Positions 16,936 through 28,930 are shown, counted from the first letter of the stretch. The stretch is 64,000 nucleotides of DNA from Rhodospirillum centenum SW (GCF_000016185.1 NC_011420.2:1632501-1696500), one strand, 5' to 3'. Notes: a model not told the origin generated them from the letters alone. A program made the numbers and translations.

Positions 16936-18798
16936 ATGGCCATCCGCTCCTCCGCCCGTGCCCTGCTGGCCGGTGCCGCCCTGACCGTCCTGCTCGCCCT
17001 CCCGCCGGGTCTGCCCGCCGTCGCCGGGACGGCTGCAACGCCCGCTGCCGCTGCCGCCACGCAGAAGACCGCCGAGGACGCGAAGCTGGACGCCTTCCTG
17101 GAGGACGCCTGGAACCGGGTGCTGGCGCGCAATCCCGACCTGCGGGTGCAGCTCGGCATGAAGGACACGGAGGGGCGCTGGACCCCGGTGTCTGACGCGT
17201 TCGGTGAGGAGAACGAGAAGCTCGCCCGGGGCGATCTGGAGCGGCTGCGCAAGGAGATCGACCGTGACGCGCTCTCCAGCCAGGGCAGGCTGAACTACGA
17301 CCTGTTCACCTATGTCATGGAGGACGGGCTGTCCTATGCGCCCTTCCGCTACGACAGCTACGCCTTCACCCGGCTGGACGGCGGCCACATCTCCATGCCG
17401 TCCTTCCTCATCAGCACGCTCCAGGTCCAGGACAAGGCGGACGCCGAGTCCTACATCCGCCGCCTGCGCGGCATCGGGCAGGTCCTGGCCGACATGGAGG
17501 CGGCGGCGCGGGTCCGGCTTGAGCGGGGCATCGCCCCGCCGGCCTTCAACTTCCCCTCCATCGTCTCGGCCTCGCGCGCCGTGGCGGCCGGCAAGCCCTT
17601 CGACGACGGCCCGAACGAGAGCCCGCTGTGGCTGGACATCCGGGCCAAGGTGGGCGCGCTCTCCCTCGACGAGGCCGAGAAGACGCGCCTGATCGCCGAG
17701 GCGGAAAAGGCCCTGCGCGAGGAGGTGGGGCCCGCCTACCGCCGGTTCGCCGACGCGATGGAGGCGATGGGCGCCAAGGTCAAGGAGAACAACGGCGTCT
17801 GGGCCCTGCCCAAGGGAGCCGAACTGTACCGCGTCGCCGTGCGCTCCAGCACGACGGTGGACATGGACCCGGCCGCCATCCACGAGCTGGGCCTGAAGGA
17901 AGTCGCCCGCATCCAGGACGAGATGCGCGCGATCATGCGCAAGGTCTCCTTCAAGGGCGATCTGAAGGCCTTCTTCGAGTACCTGAAGACCGACCCGCGG
18001 TTCTTCTATCCCGACACCGACGAGGGCCAGAAGGCCTACATGGCGCGCGCCACCGAGGTGATCGGCCGGATGGAGGCACAGCTCGGCCGCTATTTCGGGG
18101 TGCTGCCGAAGGCCCGGATGGAGGTGCGCGCGGTCGAGAAGTTCCGCGAGGAATCCTCGCCCGGCGCCTTCTACCAGCAGCCCTCCCTGGACGGCAGCCG
18201 GCCCGGCATCTTCTACGCCAACATGGCGGACATGAAGGCGCTGCCGAAGTGGGACCTGGAGACGCTGGCCTATCACGAGGGCATCCCCGGCCACCACATG
18301 CAGATCGCCATCGCACAGGAGCTTGAGGGCGTGCCCGCCTTCCGGCGCATCTGGAACACCTCCGCCTATGCCGAGGGCTGGGCGCTCTATGCCGAGCACC
18401 TGGGCAAGGAGATGGGCTTCTTCGAGGACCCCTATTCCGATGCCGGTCGCCTGGGGGCGGAGTTGTTCCGCGCCGTGCGCCTGGTCGTCGATACCGGCCT
18501 GCACACCAAGAAGTGGACCCGTGAGCAGGCCATCGCCTACATGAACGAGAACACCCCGAACGCGGAGATCGACAATACCCGCGAGGTGGAGCGCTACATG
18601 AACTGGCCGGGCCAGGCGCTCAGCTACAAGGTCGGCATGCTGGAGATCCAGCGCCTGCGGGCCAAGGCGGAAGCCACGCTCGGAGACCGTTTCGACATCC
18701 GCGGCTTCCATGACACCGTGCTGGCCAACGGCGCCGTGCCGCTGCCGCTGCTCCAGCAGCTCGTGGATTCCTGGGTCGCCAGCCGGGCCAAGGGCTGA
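16936..18798 (+). CDS. DUF885 family exported metallopeptidase-like protein
   Basis: A 620-residue protein with a signal peptide (first ~35 residues). The zinc-site sequence [10 protein letters not shown] near residue 447 and the downstream [18 protein letters not shown] around residue 477, which supplies the third ligand Glu, are diagnostic of DUF885, a group resembling M32/M2-type peptidases. Members are probably periplasmic peptidases, though activity has rarely been shown. AAGG precedes the ATG. It ends at a strong bidirectional terminator shared with prfB. Confidence 0.88.
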   Translation: MAIRSSARALLAGAALTVLLALPPGLPAVAGTAATPAAAAATQKTAEDAKLDAFLEDAWNRVLARNPDLRVQLGMKDTEGRWTPVSDAFGEENEKLARGDLERLRKEIDRDALSSQGRLNYDLFTYVMEDGLSYAPFRYDSYAFTRLDGGHISMPSFLISTLQVQDKADAESYIRRLRGIGQVLADMEAAARVRLERGIAPPAFNFPSIVSASRAVAAGKPFDDGPNESPLWLDIRAKVGALSLDEAEKTRLIAEAEKALREEVGPAYRRFADAMEAMGAKVKENNGVWALPKGAELYRVAVRSSTTVDMDPAAIHELGLKEVARIQDEMRAIMRKVSFKGDLKAFFEYLKTDPRFFYPDTDEGQKAYMARATEVIGRMEAQLGRYFGVLPKARMEVRAVEKFREESSPGAFYQQPSLDGSRPGIFYANMADMKALPKWDLETLAYHEGIPGHHMQIAIAQELEGVPAFRRIWNTSAYAEGWALYAEHLGKEMGFFEDPYSDAGRLGAELFRAVRLVVDTGLHTKKWTREQAIAYMNENTPNAEIDNTREVERYMNWPGQALSYKVGMLEIQRLRAKAEATLGDRFDIRGFHDTVLANGAVPLPLLQQLVDSWVASRAKG

Positions 18799-18852
18799 AC
18801 GGCCGGTTCCGCCTGGGGCGCACCCTGGGGCGCACCCTGGGACGGACGTGAA

Positions 18853-18886
18853 AAAGGCGGCGGTCCCCCGCGGGACCGCCGCCTTT
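18853..18886. terminator. Bidirectional terminator between the DUF885 gene and prfB
   Basis: A 15-bp perfect stem (AAAGGCGGCGGTCCC with its complement) and a 4-nt loop lie between the two converging genes. The plus-strand tail is TTTCATC and the minus-strand tail is TTTTTCAC, so both directions can terminate. Confidence 0.85.
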
Positions 18887-18919
18887 CATCATCCTGGGGC
18901 CGCAGGGCCGGTGGGGAGG

Positions 18920-20042
18920 TCAGCCCTCCTCCCCGTCCGCGTGGCCCTTGATGCGTTGGGCGAGCGCCGCCTGGAGGAAGCGGTCCAGGTCGCCGTCCAG
19001 CACGCCGCCGGAGTCGCTGGTCTCCACCCCGGTGCGCAGGTCCTTGACCATCTGGTAGGGCTGCAGGACGTAGGAGCGGATCTGGTGGCCCCAGCCGATC
19101 TCCGTCTTCGTCGCCTCCAGGGCCGCGGCCGCCTCCTCGCGCTTGCGCAGCTCCATCTCGTAGATGCGGGCCCGCAGCATGTCCCAGGCCTTGGCCCGGT
19201 TCTTGTGCTGGCTGCGCTCCTGCTGGCAGGCGACGACGATGCCGGTCGGCAGGTGGGTCAGGCGCACCGCCGAGTCGGTCTTGTTGACGTGCTGCCCGCC
19301 GGCACCGGACGAGCGGTAGGTGTCCACCTTCACGTCCTTCTCGTTGATCTCGACGACGATCCTGTCGTCGATCACGGGCGTGACGGAGACGGAGGCGAAG
19401 CTGGTGTGCCGGCGCGCCTGGCTGTCGAACGGGCTGATGCGGACCAGACGGTGGACGCCGGACTCCGTCTTCAGCCAGCCATAGCCGTTGTGGCCCTTGA
19501 TCTGGATGGTGGCGGACTTGATGCCGGCCTCTTCGCCCGGCGTCTCGTCCAGCTCATCGACCTTGTAGCCGTGCTGCTCGGCCCAGCGGGTGTACATGCG
19601 CAGCAGCATGAGCGCCCAGTCCTGGGACTCGGTGCCGCCGGCGCCGGAGTTCACCTCCAGGAAGCAGTCGTTGGCGTCGGCCTCGCCGGAGAGCAGGCTC
19701 TCCAGTTCCATCTTGGCCGCCCGCTCCTTCAGCGCGGCGATCGTCTTCTCGGCGTCGGCGACCATCTCGGCATCGCCTTCGGCCTCGGCCAGCTCGATCA
19801 GCTCAAGGCTGTCACGCAGGTCGCGCTCCAGTTCCCTGGTGCCGGTCAGCGCGTTTTCGAGCTGGGTCTTCTCCCGCATCAGCTTCTGGGCGCGATCGGG
19901 ATCGTTCCAGAGGTTCGGGTCTTCGGTCAGCGCGGTCAGTTCGTCGAGGCGGAAAAGGGATTTATCCCAGTCAAAGATGCCTCCTCAGCAGCGCCAAGGA
20001 CTGGTTCACAGCCTCGGCGACCGCTTGGATCTCGGCCCGCAT
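18920..20042 (-). CDS. prfB: Peptide chain release factor 2, with programmed +1 frameshift
   Basis: RF2 recognises UGA and UAA stop codons and releases the finished protein. The gene is read in two frames: codons 1-23 (20042-19974) end at CTT followed by an in-frame TGA, and after skipping one T the remaining 350 codons start with GAC, giving 373 residues. Seen in the main frame: the SPF stop-codon motif in RISPFDSQ and the catalytic GGQ in [17 protein letters not shown]. The shift site has the standard elements (see separate entry). The gene is autoregulated in bacteria because scarce RF2 favours the shift. Confidence 0.96.
19970..19985 (-). promoter_or_regulatory. prfB +1 recoding site
   Basis: On the minus strand an internal Shine-Dalgarno AGGAGG (19985-19980) is followed by CAT and CTT TGA C. 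The T of TGA is skipped so that GAC is read as Asp. Spacing and slip codon match the classical site. Confidence 0.96.
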
Positions 20043-20144
20043 GGGGGTCTCCTGTCACCAATGGTCCAAATCAGGGGGCCTTAGATAGCGTGCCCTGCCC
20101 GGGATTTGAACCCCTGGTGCCTGCCGCGGCGGAAAAAGGCCCCC

Positions 20145-20180
20145 AAAAGAGAAGAGCGCGGCGCCACCACGGCGCCACGC
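20145..20180 (-). terminator. Terminator of ompW
   Basis: On the minus strand a 10-bp stem (GCGTGGCGCC with GGCGCCGCGC, one G-U pair) with a 5-nt loop is followed by TCTTCTCTTTT. It lies 28 nt past the ompW stop and just before the prfB leader. Confidence 0.75.
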
Positions 20181-20207
20181 CCTCCCCCGTCCGCCTGAAC
20201 CCGGGGA

Positions 20208-20861
20208 TCAGAAGCGGTAGCCGAAGCCCACGCCGATGATCCACGGATCGAGATCGACATCCGCCTTGATGCGGCTGGGCAGGCCGGCATCAATGGAGAC
20301 ATCGGTGCTCAGCCACAGCTTCTTCACGTCCAGGTTCAGCGACCAGCGCTCGTTCAGCGCGAAGTCCACGCCCGCCTGGAGCGCGAAGCCGAAGCTGTTG
20401 TCATAGTCGATGTCGCGCGCCGCGCCCTCATCGACATTGTAGAAGATGGTGTAGTTGACACCCAGGCCGATATAGGGGCTGACCTGCCCCTTGGGGTTGA
20501 AATGGTACTGCGCCGTCAGGGTCGGCGGCAGCAGCCAGACATCGCCCAGATCCACCTTGGCGCCCAGCGGCGTACCCGTGGCGTTCACATTGTGCGGGGT
20601 CGTGCCGAGGATCAGCTCGATGCCGACATTGTCGTTGAGGAAATAGGTGAAATCGAGTTCGGGGACGAAATGGTTGCCGACGTTCGCCTCGCCGGGAATG
20701 CCAGTACCGGCGAGGGACAGCGAGCTGGACTCGTCCGGCACGACGTAGATCCCACGGACCCGGACCAGCAGGTCACCGGCCTCCTTGGCCGAAGCGGCGG
20801 GCACGCCGGCGAGCAACGCGACGGCCGCGCAGGACGCCGCGGTAATGGCCAATCCTCTCAT
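20208..20861 (-). CDS. ompW: OmpW-family outer-membrane beta-barrel
   Basis: A 217-residue outer-membrane protein forming a small 8-stranded barrel. Seen: a signal peptide of 25 residues ending ASA, then the OmpW opening GDLLVRVRGIYVVP, a middle LPPTLTAQYHFNPKGQVSPYIGLGVNYTIFY, and the terminal phenylalanine (GFGYRF) that marks outer-membrane barrels. OmpW proteins form narrow hydrophobic channels and are often induced by low oxygen or stress. A candidate FNR/FixK-type site lies about 110 nt upstream, which agrees with oxygen control. Confidence 0.93.
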   Translation of the reverse strand: MRGLAITAASCAAVALLAGVPAASAKEAGDLLVRVRGIYVVPDESSSLSLAGTGIPGEANVGNHFVPELDFTYFLNDNVGIELILGTTPHNVNATGTPLGAKVDLGDVWLLPPTLTAQYHFNPKGQVSPYIGLGVNYTIFYNVDEGAARDIDYDNSFGFALQAGVDFALNERWSLNLDVKKLWLSTDVSIDAGLPSRIKADVDLDPWIIGVGFGYRF

Positions 20862-20943
20862 ACTCAGCTCTCCTCTGCCGGGGGGCCGCCGGACACCGCA
20901 GTGCGACCCTCTCCCTTGGTTATCTTTTACAAGGAAAGCGTTA

Positions 20944-20965
20944 GGCCGCCCCCCCTGGGGCGGCC
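20944..20965. other. Perfect 9-bp inverted repeat between mrcA and ompW
   Basis: GGCCGCCCC and GGGGCGGCC are separated by 4 nt. No T run follows on the minus strand, so it may be a weak terminator for the upstream PBP gene or an RNA structure near the ompW promoter. Confidence 0.5.
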
Positions 20966-20979
20966 CTGACCTGGATCAA
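20966..20979 (-). promoter_or_regulatory. FNR/FixK-like site upstream of ompW
   Basis: On the minus strand the sequence is TTGATCCAGGTCAG. The first half-site is perfect for TTGAT-N4-ATCAA and the second matches 3 of 5. Its centre is about 112 nt from the ompW start codon. Confidence 0.4.
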
Positions 20980-21079
20980 TTCCAAGATATACCCAAGCGT
21001 ATAGGTCGGTCACCGCTGCAACCCCGCGGAAGCCCGGACGGAACGGGCAGAAAGGCCGCGCAGCAGGACGCGGCAGGCG

Positions 21080-23626
<2,547 letters not shown>

Positions 23627-23776
23627 CGCGTACCACCGCGGAAAGGGGCCTGTACGGGAAAGCCCGTCAGGAACCGGATCGAAGGATGCCGGCGACCGCC
23701 CTGCCCCCCACGGGGGCGGGTCACGGTCGGATCAGCGTAGCAGGATGGGGGGAAATGTGTCGTCCTTAAGACCGGC

Positions 23777-25117
23777 TCAAGACCGTGCCCGTCCGAAATA
23801 GCCATCCACCGCCTGAACGAGCCCGGCGGCAAGACGCTTGCGATGGCTGGCGCTGGTCAGCAGCTTTGCGTCCTTCGCATGCGACAGGTAACCCATCTCG
23901 ATCAGCACGGACGGTACGTCCGGCGCGGTCAGCACCGCGAACCCGGCAGAGCGCAACGGCGACGGCAGCAGCGCCACCTCCCGGCCGAGCCGGTCCACCA
24001 CGAGACCGGCCAGCCGCAGCGACTGGTTACGGGAGTCGCGTTGCGCAAGGTCGATCAGGATGGCCGCGACCTCCGCCGTCTCGGCCGAGAGATCCAGGCC
24101 GACGATGGCGTCGGCGCGGTTCTCGCGCTGGGCCAGCATCTCCGCCTCGCGGTCGGTCGCCTTGTCGGACAGGGTATAGACGGACAGGCCGCGGACACCG
24201 GGGCGGCTGATCGAGTCCGCGTGCAGGGAGATGAAGAGGTCCGCCCCCAGCGAGCGCGCCCGGGCCACCCGGTCGCGCAGCTTGATGAAGACGTCCCGGT
24301 CGCGGGTCAGGGCCACCCGGTAGCGCCCCGTGGCCTGGAGCTGGCGGCGCATCTCCAGCGCTACGGCCAGGGTGATCTCCTTCTCGTGGACGCCGGTGAC
24401 GGCGGTCGCCCCGGGGTCCTGGCCGCCATGACCGGGGTCGAGCACGATCAGGGGAAGCTGCGGCAGGGGCGGCTTGCTGCGCGGTACCGGAAAGCTCCGC
24501 AGGGCGGCGGGCTGCGACGGAGCCGGCGGTGCTGTGGCCGGTGCGGCGGGCGGCGGGGCCGGCGCCCGCAGCGCCACCGGCTGCACCCCGGGCGCCAAGG
24601 GGGACGGCGCCGCGGCCGAGGGCATGGCGGCAGCCTGTGCTGCCAGGAAGCCCAGCGGGTCCATCGGCGCGATGTCCAGCACGAAGCGGGGCGGCCTTCC
24701 GTCCAGCGGGCGCAGCATGTCGGCCCAGAGAACCTTCGCCGGCCCCGACGTCTCCAGCTCAAGCCGGACGCGCCCGCCCGCCTCGCTGCGGCGGACGCCG
24801 CGCACCAGTCCCTTGGGGGCGGGCAGCTCGGGCACCGCCCAGGCGACACCATCGAACTCCACCACCACGCGCCAGGGATCGGCGGCCGTGACGACGCGGA
24901 ATTCCGCCGCCCGGCTGAGATCGATGACGAAGCGCGTCTTGTCGGGATGCAGGCCCAGGCGGGCGTCGGTGGCCAGGGCTGCCGCCCCGGCGGCGGGCAT
25001 CGCAGCGGTCTGAGTCCGCTCCGCCGCGGCCACGGGCGCCACCGGGGACACGACCAGAAGCAGCGCCGCCACGACGGCGGCAGCCCATCCGGACAAGCGT
25101 CTTCCCCAAGCGGCCAC
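23777..25117 (-). CDS. amiC: N-acetylmuramoyl-L-alanine amidase with AMIN domain
   Basis: A 446-residue periplasmic amidase that cuts the bond between muramic acid and the stem peptide during daughter-cell separation. Seen: a signal peptide ending around residue 32, an AMIN targeting domain (about residues 50-160, containing GLHPDKTRFVIDLS), a proline/alanine-rich linker, then the Amidase_3 catalytic domain from residue 222: LDPGHGGQDPG (zinc His), HEKE (zinc Glu), SLHADS (zinc His) and a late IEMGYLSH with the catalytic Glu. The 150-nt gap to the PBP1A gene on the same strand suggests co-expression. Confidence 0.94.
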   Translation of the reverse strand: MAAWGRRLSGWAAAVVAALLLVVSPVAPVAAAERTQTAAMPAAGAAALATDARLGLHPDKTRFVIDLSRAAEFRVVTAADPWRVVVEFDGVAWAVPELPAPKGLVRGVRRSEAGGRVRLELETSGPAKVLWADMLRPLDGRPPRFVLDIAPMDPLGFLAAQAAAMPSAAAPSPLAPGVQPVALRAPAPPPAAPATAPPAPSQPAALRSFPVPRSKPPLPQLPLIVLDPGHGGQDPGATAVTGVHEKEITLAVALEMRRQLQATGRYRVALTRDRDVFIKLRDRVARARSLGADLFISLHADSISRPGVRGLSVYTLSDKATDREAEMLAQRENRADAIVGLDLSAETAEVAAILIDLAQRDSRNQSLRLAGLVVDRLGREVALLPSPLRSAGFAVLTAPDVPSVLIEMGYLSHAKDAKLLTSASHRKRLAAGLVQAVDGYFGRARS

Positions 25118-25733
25118 GTCCCGTCCCTTTCCAGGTCACCCCGTCTTACGGATCATCCTGCCGCCGCCATGCCCCGCCCCTGGCGCAGCGACCGGAGCAG
25201 ACCCGGGTGCAGCCGGCTGCACCCGGTTATAACGTCGGCAAATCAAGGCATTCAAGGCCGATCATCAGAACCCGTCACATGATCCCGGAGGTGTGCCCGC
25301 AGGGCATCAGGCGACGACGGACGGCAGCGGGCGGATGCATCGCCCCGGAATGTTGCAGCCGGGCATCTGTCGAATTCTTTCATTGTGGAATGGGGTAGGG
25401 ACGTTTATCTTCCCAACTGCGACGAACCGTACCCTGCTTCGCCCCTCCCCGGGGCGCCGGCGTCGCCCCCGGATACGCGCGGCTGCCGCACAGACTGCCG
25501 CCCCGCGCCCGCGGGCGTGGCGCTTTCAGAGGTGCGGTGCAGTGAAACCTCGGAGCTGGTTACGGTCCTTGTGGCCGTAGCCCGGCGTCGGTCGCCCGGC
25601 CCGTCCTGGCTGCTTTAGGAGAGCGCCGTTCGACGGCTTCAGGGTCCGATCCGCGTGCTTCGCATGAAACGATGGTGCGCCCATCCATCCGTCTGTCGCG
25701 CGGACCGGGCGGGAGCGCCATGGGGAAGGCGGA
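25118..25733. other. Divergent amiC/rne intergenic region including the long rne leader
   Basis: No gene is supported in these 616 nt. They must hold the promoters of the divergent amiC and rne genes. A sigma-70-like promoter at 25383-25411 would give an rne leader of about 315 nt. The leader is GC-rich and can fold extensively. Long 5' UTRs are known targets of RNase E self-cleavage in other bacteria; autoregulation here is inference. Confidence 0.6.
25383..25411 (+). promoter_or_regulatory. Candidate rne promoter
   Basis: TTGTGG (25383-25388), a 17-nt spacer, and TATCTT (25406-25411). The local sequence is AT-richer than its surroundings. Predicted transcription start is near 25418, over 300 nt before the start codon. 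Confidence 0.45.
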
Positions 25734-28700
25734 ATGGCCAAGCGCATGCTTGTGGACGCCACACACCCGGAGGAGACCCGGGTCGTCGTGGTCAGCGGCA
25801 ACAGGCTGGAGGAACTCGATTTCGAGATCGCCAGCCGGAAGCAACTCAAGGGCAACATCTATCTGGCGAAGGTCATCCGGGTGGAGCCGTCGCTCCAGGC
25901 GGCCTTCGTGGAGTATGGCGGGAACCGGCACGGTTTCCTGGCCTTCTCGGAAATCCACCCGGACTACTACCGTATCCCGGTGGCGGACCGTGAAGCCCTC
26001 CTGCGCGAACAGGAGCGCGAGTACGAGGCCGGCGACCGTGAGCCCGCCTCGGTCGAACAGGTCGAGGATGCCGCCGCCGGTATCGAGGAGACCTCGGCCG
26101 GCGCGGTGCCGGTGGACGAGATCGGCGGCGCCGCCCCCTCCCTGATGGATGAGGGGACCCCGGACGGCAGCAGCGCCGAGGACGGCCCCGAAGGAGAAAG
26201 CCCCCTGTCCGCCGGCGATCCGGAGGATGGCAGCGACTTCGCCGGAGAGGGCGCGGAGGATGCGGGGCCGGACGGCCGCGCGACGGAACTGCGCCACTCC
26301 AACGGCCGTGAAGGCCGGCGCGAGCGCCGCGCCGCCGCCGCGGCCGACGGCGGCGAGACCGTCGAGGAGGATACGGAGGAGGAACGCCGCCGGCGCCCCC
26401 GCCCGCTGAAGTCCTACAAGATCCAGGAGGTGATCAAGCGCCGGCAGATCCTGCTGGTCCAGGTCACCAAGGAGGAGCGCGGCAACAAGGGTGCCGCCCT
26501 GACCACCTACCTGTCGCTGCCCGGCCGCTACTGCGTGCTGATGCCGAACACGCCGCGCGGCGGCGGCATCTCGCGCAAGATCACCAACCCCGCCGACCGC
26601 AAGCGCATGAAGGAGCTGCTGGAGGGCCTGGACGTGCCGCAGGGCATGTCGGTCATCCTGCGCACCGCCGGCATCGAACGCTCCAAGCCGGAGATCAAGC
26701 GCGACCTGGAATACCTGATGCGCCTGTGGGACAGCATCCGGGAGCTGACCCTGCAGTCGGTCGCCCCGGCGCTGATCTACGAGGAGGCGAACCTCATCAA
26801 GCGTTCCATCCGCGACCTCTACGCCTCGGACATCGACGAGGTGATCGTGGAGGGCGAGCAGGGCTACCGCACCGCCAAGGATTTCATGCGGATGCTGATG
26901 CCCAGCCACGCCAAGAAGGTGCAGCCCTACAAGGACGACATCCCCCTGTTCCACCGCTTCCAGGTGGAGGGCGCGATCGAGACCATGTTCGACCCGGTCG
27001 TGCAGTTGCGCTCGGGCGGCTACATCGTCATCAACCAGACCGAGGCGCTGGTCGCCATCGACGTCAACTCGGGCCGCTCCACCAAGGAGCGCAACATCGA
27101 GGAGACGGCGCTGCGCACCAATCTGGAGGCGGCGGAGGAGATCGCCCGCCAGCTCCGCCTGCGCGACCTGGCCGGCCTGATCGTCATCGACTTCATCGAC
27201 ATGGAGGAGGCGCGCAACAACGCCTCCGTCGAGAAGCGGCTGAAGGAGGCGATGAAGGCGGACCGCGCCCGCATCCAGCTCGGCCGCATCTCGCCCTTCG
27301 GCCTGCTGGAGCTGTCGCGCCAGCGCCTGCGCCCGTCGTTGCAGGAGATCAACTTCGAGCGCTGCCCGCACTGCGCCGGCACCGGCCTCGTCCGCTCGGT
27401 GGAGAGCGCCGCCCTGGCCGTGCTGCGCGCCATCGAGGAGGAGGGCATCCGCCGCCGCTCCGCCGAGATCACGGTGACCGCGGCGGCCTCGCTGGTCCTC
27501 TACATCCTGAACCAGAAGCGCGAGAGCCTGACCGCCATCGAACGGCGCTACGGCCTGCGCGTCTATCTGGCCGCCGACGACAGCCTGACCCCGCCGGCCC
27601 ACCGGCTGGAGCGGCTGCGCGCCCGCCAGCCCGGCGACGACCTGCCGGTGGCGCAGACGACGGTCAGTGCCGAGAAGGTCTATGCCGAGACCGACCGGGC
27701 GCTGGAGGTCGAGGAGGCCGAAGAAGCCGAGGAACTGGAGGAGGAGACGGAGGAGAGCGCCGCGACCGCCCCGCAGACCGCCGAGGAGCGGTCGCAGGGT
27801 GACCGCGACAGCCGCCGCCGCCGCCGCCGGCGCCGTCGTCGTCCGGGCGAGGCCCGCTTCGGTGACGCCGAGGCAACCACCCTGCCCGCCGATGCGGAAA
27901 CGGCCGAACGGACCGAGGACGCCGGTGCGGAGGGCGACGAGGACGAGGACGCCGACGACGACGCGGGCGAGGAAGCCGGGGCCGAGGGCTCCGTCTCCGC
28001 AACCGGCGACGACGCCCAGTCCCTGCGCAAGAAGCGCCGCCGCGGCAAGCGGGGCGGCCGCCGCCGGGCGCGTCAGCGGATCGACGGTCTGCCGGAGATC
28101 CCGGGCGAGACCCTGGCCGAAGGCGAGGAAGCCGAGGGCGACGACACCGAGGATGGCGGGGCCGAGGATGGCGGGGCCGGAGAAGCCGCCGAACCGTCCG
28201 GGGCGCTGGCCGTCGCCGGAGAGGGTCCGGCCCTGACCGGGACCGAGACGACTGTCAGCGAACCCGTCGAGCCGTCACCGGACGCCGGAGTCCCGGGCGA
28301 AGCGGTGACGACCGGAACCGTCGTCGCAGCCGCCGAACCGGCGACCGCCGGCACGGAACCGACGGCGAAGCCCAAGCGCAGCCGCGCCCCGCGCAAGAAG
28401 GCCGCGGAAACGCCGGCAGCGGCGGCCGAGGCAACTCCCGTGGCGGAAGCGGCTCCGGCCGAAGCCGCCGAAGCGGAGGAGAAGCCGAAGGCCAAGCGTA
28501 CCCGCGCCCCGCGCAAGAAGACCGCGGAAACGCCGGCGGCGGCGGCCGAGGCAACTCCCGTGGCGGAAGCGGCTCCGGCCGAAGCTGCTGCAGCGGAGGA
28601 GAAGCCGAAGGCCAAGCGTACCCGCGCCCCGCGCAAGAAGACCGCCGCCGCGGAAACGCCGGCAGCGGACACGGTGACGGAAGCGGTCACGGCAGTGGAC

Positions 28701-28841
28701 ACGGACATGGCCACGGCGGTGACGCCGGCCGTGGAGACCCCGGCGGAAACGTCGGCGGCTCCCGCCCCGGTCGAAGCCGCGCCGCAGGCCGTGGTCAACC
28801 CGCCGATCGAAGCGCCGAAGAAGGGCTGGTGGCGCCGCTGA
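25734..28841 (+). CDS. rne: Ribonuclease E
   Basis: A 1035-residue endoribonuclease, the core of RNA decay and of rRNA/tRNA processing. Seen: an N-terminal S1 domain interrupted after HPDYYRIP (near residue 80) by an acidic insertion of about 130 residues, resuming at SYKIQEVIKRRQILLVQVTKEERG; catalytic Asp residues in VAIDVNSG (about 442) and GLIVIDFIDM (about 484); and the zinc-link RCPHCAGTG (about 543). The C-terminal half is disordered, with alternating acidic and arginine-rich blocks and 40-residue tandem repeats ending in RTRAPRKK. This is the region that normally holds RNA-binding and degradosome contacts. GGGGAAGGCGGA precedes the ATG. Confidence 0.96.
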   Translation: MAKRMLVDATHPEETRVVVVSGNRLEELDFEIASRKQLKGNIYLAKVIRVEPSLQAAFVEYGGNRHGFLAFSEIHPDYYRIPVADREALLREQEREYEAGDREPASVEQVEDAAAGIEETSAGAVPVDEIGGAAPSLMDEGTPDGSSAEDGPEGESPLSAGDPEDGSDFAGEGAEDAGPDGRATELRHSNGREGRRERRAAAAADGGETVEEDTEEERRRRPRPLKSYKIQEVIKRRQILLVQVTKEERGNKGAALTTYLSLPGRYCVLMPNTPRGGGISRKITNPADRKRMKELLEGLDVPQGMSVILRTAGIERSKPEIKRDLEYLMRLWDSIRELTLQSVAPALIYEEANLIKRSIRDLYASDIDEVIVEGEQGYRTAKDFMRMLMPSHAKKVQPYKDDIPLFHRFQVEGAIETMFDPVVQLRSGGYIVINQTEALVAIDVNSGRSTKERNIEETALRTNLEAAEEIARQLRLRDLAGLIVIDFIDMEEARNNASVEKRLKEAMKADRARIQLGRISPFGLLELSRQRLRPSLQEINFERCPHCAGTGLVRSVESAALAVLRAIEEEGIRRRSAEITVTAAASLVLYILNQKRESLTAIERRYGLRVYLAADDSLTPPAHRLERLRARQPGDDLPVAQTTVSAEKVYAETDRALEVEEAEEAEELEEETEESAATAPQTAEERSQGDRDSRRRRRRRRRRPGEARFGDAEATTLPADAETAERTEDAGAEGDEDEDADDDAGEEAGAEGSVSATGDDAQSLRKKRRRGKRGGRRRARQRIDGLPEIPGETLAEGEEAEGDDTEDGGAEDGGAGEAAEPSGALAVAGEGPALTGTETTVSEPVEPSPDAGVPGEAVTTGTVVAAAEPATAGTEPTAKPKRSRAPRKKAAETPAAAAEATPVAEAAPAEAAEAEEKPKAKRTRAPRKKTAETPAAAAEATPVAEAAPAEAAAAEEKPKAKRTRAPRKKTAAAETPAADTVTEAVTAVDTDMATAVTPAVETPAETSAAPAPVEAAPQAVVNPPIEAPKKGWWRR
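28383..28675 (+). repeat. 120-bp tandem repeat in the rne C-terminal region
   Basis: Two nearly identical 120-bp units (28383-28502 and 28503-28622) and the start of a third encode a 40-residue block: an RAPRKK-type basic motif, an Ala/Pro/Glu-rich stretch, then EEKPKAKRTR. Differences are mostly single bases, so the duplication is recent or kept by gene conversion. Confidence 0.9.
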
Positions 28842-28872
28842 GGCGCCACCCCACCTTTGCGGACAGCCGTCC

Positions 28873-28917
28873 GGAAAAGGGCAGTGCGGAAACGGGCAGT
28901 ACGGAAACGGGGAGGCT
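28873..28917 (+). repeat. Three 15-bp near-repeats downstream of rne
   Basis: Units starting with GGAAAAGGGCAGTGC, GGAAACGGGCAGTAC and GGAAACGGGGAGGCT follow one another, and the last merges with the left arm of the rne terminator. Confidence 0.75.
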
Positions 28918-28930
28918 CACGCCTCCCCGT
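28904..28930 (+). terminator. rne terminator, left copy (interrupted by the IS)
   Basis: GGGGAGGC-TCAC-GCCTCCCC (28909-28928) is a perfect 8-bp hairpin. Without the IS the flanks would extend the stem to 13 bp, with GAAAC before and GTTTC after. In this copy the right flank is replaced by the IS end. Confidence 0.75.

Noticed and set aside
15847-18711. 954-codon minus-strand open frame opposite the DUF455 and DUF885 genes
   Set aside because: It spans two recognised genes on the other strand and has no domain pattern; a shadow of GC-rich codon bias.
28383-28675. Possible CRISPR-like array
   Set aside because: The repeats are 120 bp, in frame and coding within rne; there are no spacers.
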